Source of the DNA: Vespa crabro
Taxonomy: Eukaryota > Arthropoda > Insecta > Hymenoptera > Vespidae
NCBI RefSeq assembly: GCF_910589235.1
Contig: NC_060960.1
Location: forward strand, 2,683,839 to 2,747,838
Direction: 5' to 3'
DNA length: 64,000 nt
Shown: positions 20,656-32,357 of the stretch, in pieces
Layout: each line of letters opens with the position of its first letter
How positions within the stretch are numbered: position 1 is the first letter of the stretch
Program-made: the position numbers and the translations under genes
The notes under the pieces: model-generated
Database searches by the model: none
What the model was told of the DNA's origin: nothing
Seen by the model: the letters and a program-made list of their open reading frames with translations, nothing else

Positions 20656-23600
20656 ATGACGTCCCGCCTTGAGAAAGAACGTGCCAAACAAATCCAAGAC
20701 AAATGTCAAAACCTCTTAAATCAAATGTTAAGAGACGAAGACAACAAGTACTGTGTTGACTGCGATGCGAAAGGTTCGTTTGTCGTCAAGAATTTCCAAA
20801 GGATATCTCGCGATATGCGCGAGTGAACGATACAAAAATCATTTAACTATAAGATCTTTTATCATTTTGAAAATGAACGAACACTTATAAATCTAACGAC
20901 ATTTCTATAATAAAATTCATCGATTTCGTTACTTTCCTTCGACCTAATTCCGCGTTCACTTTTCCAAGACGATTATGGATTTTTAATTTCTTCGCTACGA
21001 ACCGAATGACAGTAATAACGCGTTAACATCACTTCATACTCTCAAGCAAAAATCAAAAAATTTCAATAAATTCTTATTATGATTATAGTGCAATCTATAT
21101 AGACTTTTTTTTTTTCTTTTTTTTTTTTTTTTTAATGTTCCCTCCTCATTTTGACGTCTGTCAATAATATTACGTATATATGATAAAATTATTAGTTTTG
21201 ACACATACACATTTTTCTTGCTTCTTCTACATAAAGATCATTTTTATATTTTTCCTTTTTATTCTTTCTATTTCTTTCTTTTTATTTTGTTAATTAATCA
21301 AAATATATTCAGGATTTATAAAGTTATTATAATGTCTTTATACTAAATTATAATAAAATGTGCATCATTATTTATATTTTTCTAGGGCCAAGATGGGCTA
21401 GTTGGAATTTAGGTATATTCTTATGTATTCGTTGTGCTGGGATACATAGAAATCTTGGTGTTCATATAAGCAAAGTTAAATCTGTTAATTTGGATACATG
21501 GACACCAGAGCAAGTTGTGGTATACTTATAATTAATGTTCTTTATATAAACTTTTTATAAAATTATTTATTGCAAATAATTTTACATCTATTTTCTTAAA
21601 TTTGTTTTTAAATCTTATAATGATAAGAATATAGCTTTTAAATATATACTTTTATTCGAATAATAATAATTCTTTTTGTGAAACATAATAACAAAGACAT
21701 ATAGTTATTTCTTTTTATGATAATACATATGCATATATTTTTGTTAAATTCATTTTTTTATATGTATAGAAAAGAGGTGATATTGTTATGATATTAAACA
21801 TACAATCAATTTTTATGATAAATCTGAAAATTTACCTGGGAATTTTCTTATAATTATCTTAGAAAGATAATATACGATACATTTCAAAAATGTATACTCC
21901 ATTTAATTCCTAGTAGTTCTATTGTGTAGCATAGAAAATAAATTCTTTTATAACGATTTTATCGATTAAGTATGATTGGATTCTTTACGATTTGAAAAAT
22001 ATTTTACTAGATGTCACTGCAATCTATGAGTATATGTGCTCGTCATCAAATATAAAATATCTTCAATGAGAAAAATTATTTAATATTTAATATTATATAA
22101 TATTATTATTCAGTATTAATTATATAATTATTTAATATTAAAATCTATATAAAAATAATAGTAAAATGAAATGTGAACTAAATTTATTTCCACTTGTAAT
22201 AAAATTCAAAGTATTAAAACTTATTACGTTTTTAATTTATAATATCTATTTTAACAGAGTCTACAACAAATGGGAAATTCTCGAGCGCGTGCAGTATATG
22301 AAGCTAATCTTCCAGATAGTTTCCGAAGACCTCAAACTGATTGTAGTTTAGAAAGTTTTATACGCGCGAAATATGAACATAAAAAATACATTGCAAGAGA
22401 ATGGGTACCACCTGCTTTGCCAAAGGTAAAATAATATATGATGAATAGATATATTGAAACATAAACAAACATATCTTTTTATTTAAATATAAATAAAAAA
22501 ATATGGACATTTTTTTAGCAGTATATATAGAACCAAAAAAATACATAATACTTTTTTTAATATCATAAATAGGTAAATTGGGATAAGGAACTTGAGGAAG
22601 AAGCCGAAAAACAACGTAGACGAAAAAAAGAAGTATCAAAATCTAGCACCAATCAGGCTGTACTTCCACCTGTAAAAAAACCTGAAGTAGTGCCACAACT
22701 GCCAAAACCATTAAGTTCTGTCAGTCCTAAGTTAGGAAGAACAAGTAACGCTGCAACATTAGATTTGTTAGGTCTTGGTAAGTTATTCTATTTGATATAA
22801 CATATACAATGTTTTTGAAAATCTTTATCTTCAGATGCTCCAACTACCAATCAACCAAGTGCAAATGGATCTGGAGATGATATCTTTTCTTCATTTTTAT
22901 CTGCACCACCAACATCAGCACCCACAACTGATGGTAATACTACAAATGAAGCAACAACAAGTAAAAGTGAAGAAGAAAACTTCTTTGATCAGCCAGTTCC
23001 ATTATCTCAAGAAAAAAGTAAAATGACTAAAGACAGTATTTTAGCTTTGTATGGTACACCAAGTCCTCAACAACAACAAATTTTTAGAGTTTCTGGTACT
23101 ATATAGATTTTTTGAACTTTTATATATATATAAATATATATATAATATTTTTTACATTAGAAGTAATATACGATTTAATATTTCATTCTAGGTAGTATGT
23201 TCAATCAACAATCTTTACAATATAAGCAACAAGTTCCCGGTGTAGTTGCCTATGGTCAACAAAGCAGTTTTCAAAATCCACAAAGTTCCTTCAATCAATT
23301 AAACCACATGCCAACTCAAATGACTGTTACAAGTCAAGTACCAATCAATCAAAATCAAATTACTCAAAATCCTACTTCTATAGGAGGAGTAGTAACTAAT
23401 CCTTTAGGAAGTTGTTTACATATGAGTCAAATGAATCAAATAAATGGTGTACCAAATACTGGTGTTGCAATGCAATCTCAAATGGTATAAAAACTTAATA
23501 ACTTATACTCTGTTTTTCATGTACAATGTAATTAATATATACTTTGTCATAGATGATGCAATTAGGACAAACTAATAATGGATGGAGTGGTGGAATGTTG

Positions 23601-23881
23601 ACACAAAATATTCAACCAGCACCTGGAAGTAACCCATTTTTTAATTTAGCAAATCAACAACAGCAATCTACTACAGCTTTTGTTACTCAGGTATATAAAA
23701 ATTATAAATAATCTATAATATAATAACAAACTCTATAAAATTATTTAATGATATAATATTATAGTTGCCGCAACAAATGTCACAGATGTCTTTAAGTGGA
23801 ATGAATTTCTCAACTACTGCAGGAAAATCAAATAATACTGCATTACCTGGACAAACTCTTTCTACTAACTTATGGCAGTAA
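20656..23881 (+). CDS. SMAP: Stromal membrane-associated protein (ArfGAP, SMAP1/2-like)
   Basis: Eight exons in phase: 20656-20773, 21386-21519, 22258-22425, 22573-22777, 22835-23095, 23192-23484, 23553-23690 and 23765-23881, giving 477 aa. The N-terminus is an ArfGAP zinc finger with Cys33, Cys36, Cys53 and Cys56 (CxxC-x16-CxxC) and the arginine finger at Arg61 within CAGIHRNLGVHISKVKSVNL, the residue known to be catalytic in mammalian SMAP1. It should accelerate GTP hydrolysis on Arf proteins in clathrin-dependent traffic. A basic Lys/Arg/Glu stretch follows, then LDLLGLDAP, which resembles the clathrin-box region of vertebrate SMAPs, and a long Gln/Asn/Met/Ser-rich low-complexity tail ending NLWQ. 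The length is close to vertebrate SMAPs (about 430-470 aa). Several poly(A) candidates lie in the AT-rich DNA after the stop. Confidence 0.95.
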
Positions 23882-25591
23882 AAATTATGGTGGCTATGAT
23901 TAGTTGATTGACTATTTCATTCAGTGTTATATATTAGTGTCAACTATTTATTACTCAGCAAATTATATTTCCATACTAGAGATGGGAAATTTTGTTGGGA
24001 AATAATTGAATGAAGGCACGAACAAGAAACACTATTCGAGTATTAAATAATGTGAAAAACAATCCCTGTATGAAAGAAGTACTGCGAATCACTATATTTT
24101 TCTTCAGGAGCATTATCAACTTCTAGCATTGTTGAAAGTACAGGAGATAAAAATAAAGGTGAACGTTAGACTGATTGTGAAAAGTTATTCATACTGTTTA
24201 AAACACATGTATGTAACTAAGCAATTACATTGTAAAATTGAGAATTTTAATAATTGGAACTTAGTTTTTATGCTTCGGGGTCCACTCTTGATATAAAAAG
24301 ACATGCATACATGCAAATAAGTACAAGTATTTGCAGTACAATAAATGTACTATAAGATGTAATTTATGTCAGATATGACTTAAAACCATTTTTCGCAACA
24401 TTTCTTTAAATGCTGATTTTTCATTGAAATAAATAATGCATTTATTATACATCGAAATACTTGAAACAAAATAATTATTGCCTAAATATTTATAACTATA
24501 TGATCAGATTATAATTTTTTAAATTCTTTTTATGTGTGCAGAATGCAAAGTTGCAAATGTAATGATATCCAATTTATTGTATAAATTTTCATCTTTTTTT
24601 TTTATATTATACAATTAAATTTCACTTTGTTAACATTTCATGGTTCACCAGAGTAATAAAAGATACGCAACCAAATTGTAAATTATAATGAGAAATTAGA
24701 AATTATTATTATTGATATTTAAAATGCAGAATAGCAATGTCTATAAAAAAGGATATATTGTGTATAAATTGCTTCTTTTTAAAAAATTGTTCTCTTATTA
24801 TAATACACATAACAAATATAATGCATATATTATTTTCAAATGAAGTCAAACATTTGCATAGGTATTATTACAGATTAGTGAAAGTAATTATTTATACAGA
24901 GACAATGCCATATATTCCTGGAAGTAAGTCATTTTAAACTTATTTTTGCAAAATAAAAAAAAATGTTATATTAATACTTGACAATAAGTCATATGAATAA
25001 TATTCATTATATTCATATTTTCATATACGTTTAATTAATTATATATGTATAAATATAAAAAATTAATTCTTATTATATGAAACTATTGTATGTAATGTTC
25101 TAATAATAGATCTGAATAATAGTTGTTCCTGTAAATTACTCTTCTTGAGAAGTTATTCATTTTTAAGAGAAAATAATTTGAAATATAATGTAATTTAAAT
25201 ATAGATGATTAAAAAAGATCATGTTATAACAAAGGAAAAGTTACAAAAATGAAAATATATTTAAATCCAGAACTAAATACATTAATGATACTAAATTATA
25301 TAAACATATTTAATTAAATTAAAATTAATTATTCAAAAAAGAATTTAAATAATATTTTAGAATATTTTAGAATGTAAATTTATATTTATTATATTTAAAT
25401 AATATTTATTAATCCAATGTATTTCACTTAAATGCAATAAAAAATGACTACTAAAGTTTATTGTTAACCAATCAGAATTCTTTATAGTCTCCATGTGTTA
25501 TCATTGGTTACAATCGCTTCATAAGAACGAAACTTTAGATTTTTAACGGAAACTTCCATCTTAGTTACTTAATCGAAAAGCAGAAACGGTT
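23882..25591. other. 3' UTR of SMAP gene and spacer before RpS28
   Basis: AT-rich DNA with several AATAAA hexamers (for example 24428-24433). Short frames here have no domain support. Confidence 0.6.
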
Positions 25592-25602
25592 CTTCCTCTT
25601 TC
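25592..25602 (+). promoter_or_regulatory. Terminal oligopyrimidine (TOP) start of RpS28
   Basis: A run of eleven pyrimidines (CTTCCTCTTTC) lies about 45 bases before the RpS28 start codon. Ribosomal protein mRNAs in animals begin with such a tract, which places translation under TOR control. The exact start site is inferred. Confidence 0.5.
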
Positions 25603-25647
25603 GTAAAGCGTCTTTACGTAGACCCGTCGAAGCCACGTGAAAGAAAC

Positions 25648-25845
25648 ATGGATAAACCTGTAGTATTGGCACGTGTTATCAAAGTATTGGGGCGCACTGG
25701 TTCGCAAGGACAATGTACACAAGTAAAAGTAGAATTCCTTGGAGAACAAAACCGACAAATTATCAGAAATGTAAAAGGACCGGTACGTGAAGGCGACCTC
25801 CTAACCTTGCTAGAATCTGAGAGAGAAGCAAGAAGACTACGATAA
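25648..25845 (+). CDS. RpS28: 40S ribosomal protein S28 (eS28)
   Basis: An intact single coding exon of 65 aa, the normal length for eS28. The sequence runs MDKPVVLARVIKVLGRTGS through the OB-fold core (QCTQVKVEF, RNVKGPVREGDLLTLLESE) to the conserved C-terminus EREARRLR. It is a small-subunit head protein near the mRNA exit channel. The gene is in tandem with the ArfGAP gene and converges on the MRGBP gene. Codons are less AT-biased than the surroundings, as expected for a highly expressed gene. Confidence 0.98.
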   Translation: MDKPVVLARVIKVLGRTGSQGQCTQVKVEFLGEQNRQIIRNVKGPVREGDLLTLLESEREARRLR

Positions 25846-26577
25846 GACATTCTATCTTTTAAAAATATTAAGAGGATTACCAACTATTAAATCTCATCAT
25901 TCCAATTCTCCTTTTGAAGTGGATTATTAATCCAACTGTCACTAGAAGAAATCAATCATAATCACTGCTGGAAAGAAATACAATGACTTGGATCAGTCGA
26001 ACTGTCTGTTCAACAACATTCATACTATGACTTCTGTAATAAATCTTGTCTGGTAATCGCCTAATATAAAGAGTTTTTATTTTCATTTCTTATTCTATAC
26101 ATTTTAATTTCTAACGTATAAGGTTAATAACTTACATAGTCTAAAAAGATATAACATAAAGATGTCTGTAAAATGTTTAATTCTATATTAGTATCAAATT
26201 GTATAATGATATTACTTGAATTAAAAGTATTAATTCAAAAAAAAGAAATTTTTTTAGAAAATAGATTCATATATATGGTAGTAGAAATAAACAACTACTT
26301 TACTAACAAGGTATTAATATATTTACAGTACACATATCAAAACTTTCTTATAAGTATAAATATATTTGTTATAAAAAAAAATGAAGATAGTCTATTTTTA
26401 CAAACTAACTAAAATATAAAAAATCTTAATTTCTAGAGAATTAAATGACAATTTAGACAAAATTTATAAAAAATTATTTAAATACAATTACGATTAAAAC
26501 ATATCTTAAACTAAAAATAAGAAGAAATAGAGCCATTTTTATCTTATACTTAAGTGATCTTATAAAAAAATGTATTG
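25846..26577. other. Convergent spacer between RpS28 and MRGBP
   Basis: Contains the RpS28 3' UTR and the 3' flank of the MRGBP gene. A 79-codon frame at 26173-26412 is AT-driven and unsupported. Confidence 0.6.
26038..26043 (+). terminator. Poly(A) signal AATAAA for RpS28
   Basis: AATAAA about 190 bases after the RpS28 stop, followed within 20 bases by a GT-containing stretch. Confidence 0.6.
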
Positions 26578-27686
26578 TTATATTCTTCGACGTTTCAACG
26601 GTGGTGTATCACGTGGACTGGGGGAAGCTTTAGACGAACTATCCACACTTTGTCTAGTTGGTCTTTTTGGACCTCTTTTCAAACTTTCACGACTAGAGTC
26701 AGAATCCTTACGTTCTTTTTTTCCATTTGATGCTTAAAATAAAAAATATTAATGCATATATGATACAATTTACAAAATCAAACAAAACATTAAAAAATTC
26801 AAAAGATTTGAAAAGTTAAAACATACCAATCTCTTCTAATTCATCTTTCCCTTTAGATCTGCCTTTAGAAAGTTTATGTTCTTTCCTTGAATCTTTCATA
26901 TCCCTTAGCTTATCTTTTTTTAAATCTATTTCCTTAACATATTTTTTTATATCTTCCTTCTTTTTTTCAAGATCTTTGGTACCTTTGATATCACGCAACA
27001 TAGTTTCTTTTTTAAATGACTCCCTTATATCTTTTTCCTTTTTTATTTCTTTATATTTATCTCTTTGTTCTTTTAATTTGCTTTCTGGTTCTTCTTTTTT
27101 CCTTAATTTCAATGACCCTAAATATTCTGATTCAGGAAGAGAAAAATCCATTTCATGACTTGGAAACGGCAAATCTTCCATGTCATCCTATTTATATCAA
27201 AGGAAATTTGTAGAAAAATAAATATCTTTAAGTTAAATTTAAATGTTTTGATCTAATATTTATATAATTATATATATTCTTTTTTAATTATTTATTTATA
27301 TATCATAACTTACCAAAGCCATAAGATCATACATTGATTCTAAATGATCCCAAATTGCTTTCAATGACACGTCTTTATGAATTGTACCACGAAACTTTTC
27401 CCATATACACACCATATGAAAGTATTTATTAATACCTAAAGAAAAACATAATAAAATAGATAACTAAACAAAAATTTGATAAAAAAATTCATAGGTAAGT
27501 AAAAATCACAGGATAATAATAATAAAACAACTTATAAACAAAATATAACCTGAATTCACTTTTACTTTATTTATACTTACCAACTGGCTTATGACCATTC
27601 ATAGCAAAGAAAAGATTAATTTCATTTTCTACATTCCATTCTATATCATCAGTAGATTCTCCAGACTTTTCTTTAACAGCCATCAT
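26578..27686 (-). CDS. MRGBP: MRG-binding protein (MRGBP/Eaf7), TIP60/NuA4 subunit
   Basis: Four exons join in phase: 27686-27581, 27435-27314, 27187-26827 and 26732-26578, giving 247 aa. The N-terminal Eaf7 domain reads DIEWNVENEINLFFAMNGHK and PVGINKYFHMVCIWEKFR, then VSLKAIWDHLESMYDLMAL and LPFPSHEMDFSLPESEY, which match vertebrate MRGBP closely. The rest is a highly charged Lys/Glu/Arg region ending in a Ser/Pro/Arg-rich tail with KRRRI. In animals this protein binds MRG15/MRGX in the TIP60 histone acetyltransferase complex. Two adjacent ATGs start the frame (27686 and 27683). It faces CCDC115 head to head. Confidence 0.93.
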
Positions 27687-28126
27687 AAAAATACAAATTA
27701 AATTGTCAATTTATACTTCCCACTACTTTCCCTACACAACACGCCGTTGTTTAGTATAATATATAGTATTATAGCGGGCACTGAATAAACCCTATAAGAA
27801 AGGAAATCGTTGTCGAATAGAAAATTCTATAATAATATTTATATTTTATAAAAATTATTTTTATTATTATTCAAACTTTATAACGTTTGACATCATAATT
27901 TTCATGAAACTTTTAGACATACAAGCATTTGTGGCGCCCTGAAAATATTAAAAACTGATTGGTTATGAATGTGTAAATGTATAACATGAATGACATTAAA
28001 ACTCTCCTATCGTTGCACGTGACAAAATTGTTTATAAAGTATTATTTGCTAAAATATTAGTTTGTCACACATTTTATTGTCACATTTCTTGGTATGTATT
28101 TAAATATATATATATATATATATATT

Positions 28127-28175
<49 letters not shown>

Positions 28176-28456
28176 GGGCATTTTTCAAAATTTGTGTTAT
28201 TTCATTGGAAAAAGGAATAATACTTTTGTTTTGTATCTACAATTATGTTTTATTAACAATTACACAATATTTATATTATTTCTTATATTTCAGGTAAAAC
28301 TTATCTGTTTATCAAAAGTCTTAATGTGTTCTACATTTTCCTTTTAATTAACATTATTGAAAATACTGTGTTAATCATACATACATAAAACGTATTTAAA
28401 GATTATAAATGTTAAGAGAAAGAATAAATATAGATAATTGATATATATTCAACAAT
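27687..28456. promoter_or_regulatory. Divergent promoter region MRGBP / CCDC115
   Basis: 770 bases separate the two start codons. It includes an AT array at about 28105-28171 and an acceptor-like TTTCAG near 28293, which may close a 5' UTR intron of CCDC115. No gene is visible. Confidence 0.5.
28105..28171. repeat. (AT)n microsatellite
   Basis: AT tract with a TTAAAT interruption. Confidence 0.93.
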
Positions 28457-28951
28457 ATGCAGAAAAATATAGACGACATATGCAATGATATTGATAAACT
28501 TTTTTTACGTAATTTGGAACTAATTGAGGAAAAGGTTTCTACAAATGTTCAAATGGAATTGCTATTTCGTTCAGGACATATAGAATTAGCTAAAGCAAGA
28601 TATATCTGTGGTAAAGAGAATGTTAGTATTCTACAAATTCCTGTTCATACAGAGAATATATCATCTTTATTTAAATTAGAATCTAAGTTTATAAAAGAAT
28701 CTGAGGATACAATACCTTCTTTTGATATTAGTCTAAGGGAAGAAAATGAATTTGGAGAAAATATTCAAAATCCTATAAAATGGTTTGGTGTGTTAGTTCC
28801 ACAAAATTTAAGAGCCGCTCAGAAACGTTTTCAAGAATCAGTGTACCTTGCTACAAAAATAGCAAACATACATTGTGAATTGGATTTTATTTCAAATAAA
28901 TTGAAAGGTTTATATCTTTTGAAAAGTGCACTTTGTAAACAATCAGAATAA
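28457..28951 (+). CDS. CCDC115: CCDC115 homologue (Vma22-like V-ATPase assembly factor)
   Basis: One intact coding exon of 164 aa, close to the length of vertebrate CCDC115 (180 aa). The diagnostic parts are an N-terminal helical region (DDICNDIDKLFLRNLELIEE), the motif ELAKARYICG, and the C-terminal block NPIKWFGVLVPQNLRAAQKR followed by FQESVYLATKIANIHCELD and a Leu-rich helix. The family acts in the ER-to-Golgi system with TMEM199 to assemble the V-ATPase Vo sector. The coiled-coil character fits. It is head to head with MRGBP and tail to tail with AAGAB. Confidence 0.9.
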   Translation: MQKNIDDICNDIDKLFLRNLELIEEKVSTNVQMELLFRSGHIELAKARYICGKENVSILQIPVHTENISSLFKLESKFIKESEDTIPSFDISLREENEFGENIQNPIKWFGVLVPQNLRAAQKRFQESVYLATKIANIHCELDFISNKLKGLYLLKSALCKQSE

Positions 28952-29690
28952 TTCTGTTGAAAATGCGTGGATACATTGTTTGATAATATGTTTTAATTAT
29001 AATTTTATTAATATACAATCTATTTTATATTAATATTTTATAATAATATTAACAATGTAACTTTAAAAAACAGCAAGAATGTTTTTATTTAATTTAAATT
29101 GCAAAAAATATGTTATACCATCTATTGAGTGTTAGGTTTTTACATATCTATTAAAATATTTTACATATCTATTTATATATTATTATGTATGTTTACCAAA
29201 TATATTTTATTTATTATGATTAGTTACATAATACAGCATTATAAAAGTATCAGTATTTAGATCAAATTTCAAAGATGCTATTAACAAATTTTTTGCATTA
29301 TAAGAAAAACATTGCTTCTCTGATTATATTTTTAATACAAAATAAACAAATTAAAACCATCAATAATTGACTTAGTAAATAGAAAATTGTATATTACGAA
29401 ATGTGTTCTTTATCATATTACATCAATTATTTTTTTAGATTTTCTTTTATTAAGAAACTTTAAAATGCATATATTGATCTCATATATTAATTATTACTTA
29501 ACACGTTCCGTGCTATGTGTACCACCGATGGTACACGTTAAAATTGATCTTCAGGCCACGTGTACCACCAGTGGTACACGCAATCATTTTTTTTTTAGTC
29601 AAAATATCAAATGGCCTGAACGACAAGTCAGGCAAAAATGGCTTAGCACGGAACGTGTTAATTTATATAATTTAAACTATAATAAATAAT
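28952..29690. other. Convergent spacer between CCDC115 and AAGAB
   Basis: AT-rich 3' flanks, with the MITE at 29498-29661 just downstream of the AAGAB stop. A minus-strand AATAAA at 29451-29446 would place the whole MITE inside the AAGAB 3' UTR. Confidence 0.55.
29498..29661. mobile_element. piggyBac-type MITE with TTAA target duplication
   Basis: TTAA at 29498-29501 and 29658-29661 flank a 156-bp element. Its ends are perfect 13-bp inverted repeats, CACGTTCCGTGCT (29502-29514) and its reverse complement (29645-29657). Inside are two near-palindromes built on GTGTACCACC...GGTACAC (29517-29536 and 29559-29580) and an inner inverted pair CAGGCCA/TGGCCTG. TTAA duplication is the hallmark of piggyBac transposition. 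There is no coding capacity. Confidence 0.9.
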
Positions 29691-30875
29691 TCAGTCGTCT
29701 ATTTCTGATGGATCTCCACCCATTGCTTTCCAAAAAGCAGTAACTAATTGTTCTGCTGCTATACGTCTTTCATTTGTAGGCAAAGAAGCTGCATGTTCCT
29801 TCATGGCCATTAATTGACTAAATAATTCACCAAAATCTGCATCTTCACCACCCATAAGACCATCTGTAAAGTATTAAATAAATATTCTAGTTTAATTATA
29901 CTATAATTGTAGAGATTAATAACATATAGATATTACCAAGAACACTTTCCATATCAAGGTGTTCAGATGAATTCCGTGTCAATTGAATATTTTCTAATTT
30001 TTTTTCTACTTGGCTTATATCTGGTTCTGTTTCTTCAATATTAGAAGATTTTCCTATAAAAAGTACGTATTTAATTACATTATTAAATTACAATTAATTT
30101 TAATAGGAATACGATATATATATAATTATTGTACCTTTTAAAACAATATTTGGCCATGTATGTGCGTGTAAAGCTTCAATTATTCTTTCAATTCCATATG
30201 TATTATGTTCTGAATCACATTCTAATTTTTCTACGGAATTTTGTTGTAGTTCAACTAATTCAAATTTTTTATTTATACACCATGCAATTACTGTAATGCA
30301 TTACAAAGACAAAGATTAGAATATATCAATGAACTTAAAAGTAATTTTATACGCTCTTACCTTTGTCTTTAATATCCATATTAGATATTACATTACACGT
30401 TAATAATAATACATCAGCTTTAGAAAGGGAAGAGATTAAGGATGACCATTGATCTAAATTTCGTTCTGCATTATCCTAAGAAAATCAGGTCATTTTGATA
30501 ATTTTATTGATCCTATAAGGCTCCATATAAACTTAATATCTTACAGCTAATGGATCATGATGTACAAGTAATGCTTCAATTCCTTCTATTGGTATGTTGA
30601 TACATGGATTTTCTGTCGCACATAATAATATCTGCGATGTGTAATACTTATTGTCGATATCCCAAAGATAGTATTCGATATCGTCTTCATTGGATATATT
30701 TTTCCCTCCTATTTCTATATTAAATTAATATTAAAAATCAATTTATCCAATATAAAAAAAAGTTAAAAGACTAATAATATATATATAGATATATATATAT
30801 ATATTACTTACTGTTAGCAATATCAGTAGCTTTACCACATACCGTGCTTATGATCAAAATGCGTGGAAGATCCAT
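29691..30875 (-). CDS. AAGAB: Alpha- and gamma-adaptin-binding protein p34 (AAGAB)
   Basis: Six exons in phase: 30875-30812, 30714-30545, 30475-30361, 30290-30135, 30053-29937 and 29863-29691, giving 264 aa (human is 315). The N-terminus is a small-GTPase-like fold (MDLPRILIISTVCGKATDIA, then LLVHHDP and ADVLLLTCNVIS). The C-terminal signature is FGELFSQLMAMKEHAASLPT and AAEQLVTAFWKAMGGDPSE, matching the conserved AAGAB tail. The protein is a cytosolic chaperone that binds AP-1 gamma and AP-2 alpha adaptins during assembly. It shares a divergent promoter region with MARCH6. Confidence 0.93.
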
Positions 30876-32192
30876 CTTTTGCAATATAATGTATTTTTTC
30901 AATAAATTATTTATTTAAATAAATCAAAGTATTAGACAATTTACTACTTGCAAAAATATACTTTATTATTTAGTAAAATATTTTTTTATAATATTTTTTG
31001 AAATGTTTATTTATAAATCATTTCAATTTTCGTTTATATCATAAAATTTATAATATAATTATATGTTTGAGATTCGATTAATTTATTTATAAGTTCATTT
31101 AAACAAGTTGTTATATATAAAAACGACATACTATAAATAATTATGAATTTCATTAAATTTTGAATCGGAAAGCTTTCTTTATTTCCTTAAATGCCAAAAA
31201 TAATTATAGTTATATGATGTTAATACTTTTATTTTAACTTCTTTCTTTAACTTCTACAATTAAAATACTATTATCTCTTTTCAATTAATAATACTTTATT
31301 ATTAAAGAGTGTATATAAAAATTATTTTTCTAGATATTAATTTTCTTTATTTTGTCAACCAACAATTATATTGTTAGTTCCGATTTAACATTTTGATAAT
31401 ATAATAATTGAAATAATCGCAATCAACCATAATATTACAAATCACTTTGAAGGAACACTAGCGACAGTAACTTCGAGAAGAATCTGAATATGTTGAACGT
31501 ATCTAGTACATATATGCATTCTTGTTGATTGATTCGTAGTAATTATTAAATCTAGTGCTCAATTGAATTGTTCGGTGCATTGACAGCGCAAATGTATTTT
31601 TCAACTTTTCTTGTAAATCATATACGTATAATATCGTATAATTTTATATTGTGATACATACACATATAAAGAAAATATACAACCTTATTTTATATTTGGT
31701 TTTTTTTCAAGGAAATTATAAAAATTTGTATATAAATGTAGAGAAAGTTTTCAGTGGTATAGTGACTTTGATGTTATCAAGATTGTAGTTATGCTTACAA
31801 GAAAAGAAAACTACATCTAGCAGTATAGACATTTTTTTCAATATTTTGCATAATATTTTTGGATTTTTAGTATTTTTATCTACATATACGTAAGTAATTG
31901 ACGATATAATATAAATAATGTTACGATACATGATATAGTTACGACAAGCTAATATTATTTGATAGGCGTGTAGTAGATAATTCTGCAATAAATTTTATCT
32001 TTTTTTTTTTTTTAACGAATATTTAGATCTTGACGTGTACATTAAATATTTTGTTTATCATAAAATCGTTGGTATTATAACATGATATATCGAAACCATT
32101 ATATTAATTACAAATAAAACGCCGTGTAATTTTTTATTTTTTTGATTCTAAAAACAATTATATTTCTTTCTGTATCATTATTAATTTGTATA

Positions 32193-32249
<57 letters not shown>

Positions 32250-32357
32250 TATACATATATATACACAAATTGTTTAGATTAATACTTGCTTTTTTGCAGT
32301 ATAATTATACAACATATACCAGATTATTTATACAATATCTAAGTTTCTAAACCAAAC
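30876..32357. promoter_or_regulatory. Divergent promoter region AAGAB / MARCH6
   Basis: About 1.5 kb without supported coding sequence, very AT-rich, with an AT array at about 32195-32240 close to the MARCH6 start. A 90-codon minus frame at 31716-31988 has no domain and strongly AT-driven composition. Confidence 0.5.
32195..32240. repeat. (AT)n microsatellite
   Basis: AT tract about 120 bases before the MARCH6 start codon. Confidence 0.93.

Noticed and set aside
29387..29689. 100-codon plus-strand frame
   Set aside because: It runs through the TTAA-flanked MITE and is antisense to the AAGAB 3' flank.
31716..31988. 90-codon minus frame between AAGAB and MARCH6
   Set aside because: AT-driven composition, no domain, no spliced neighbour.
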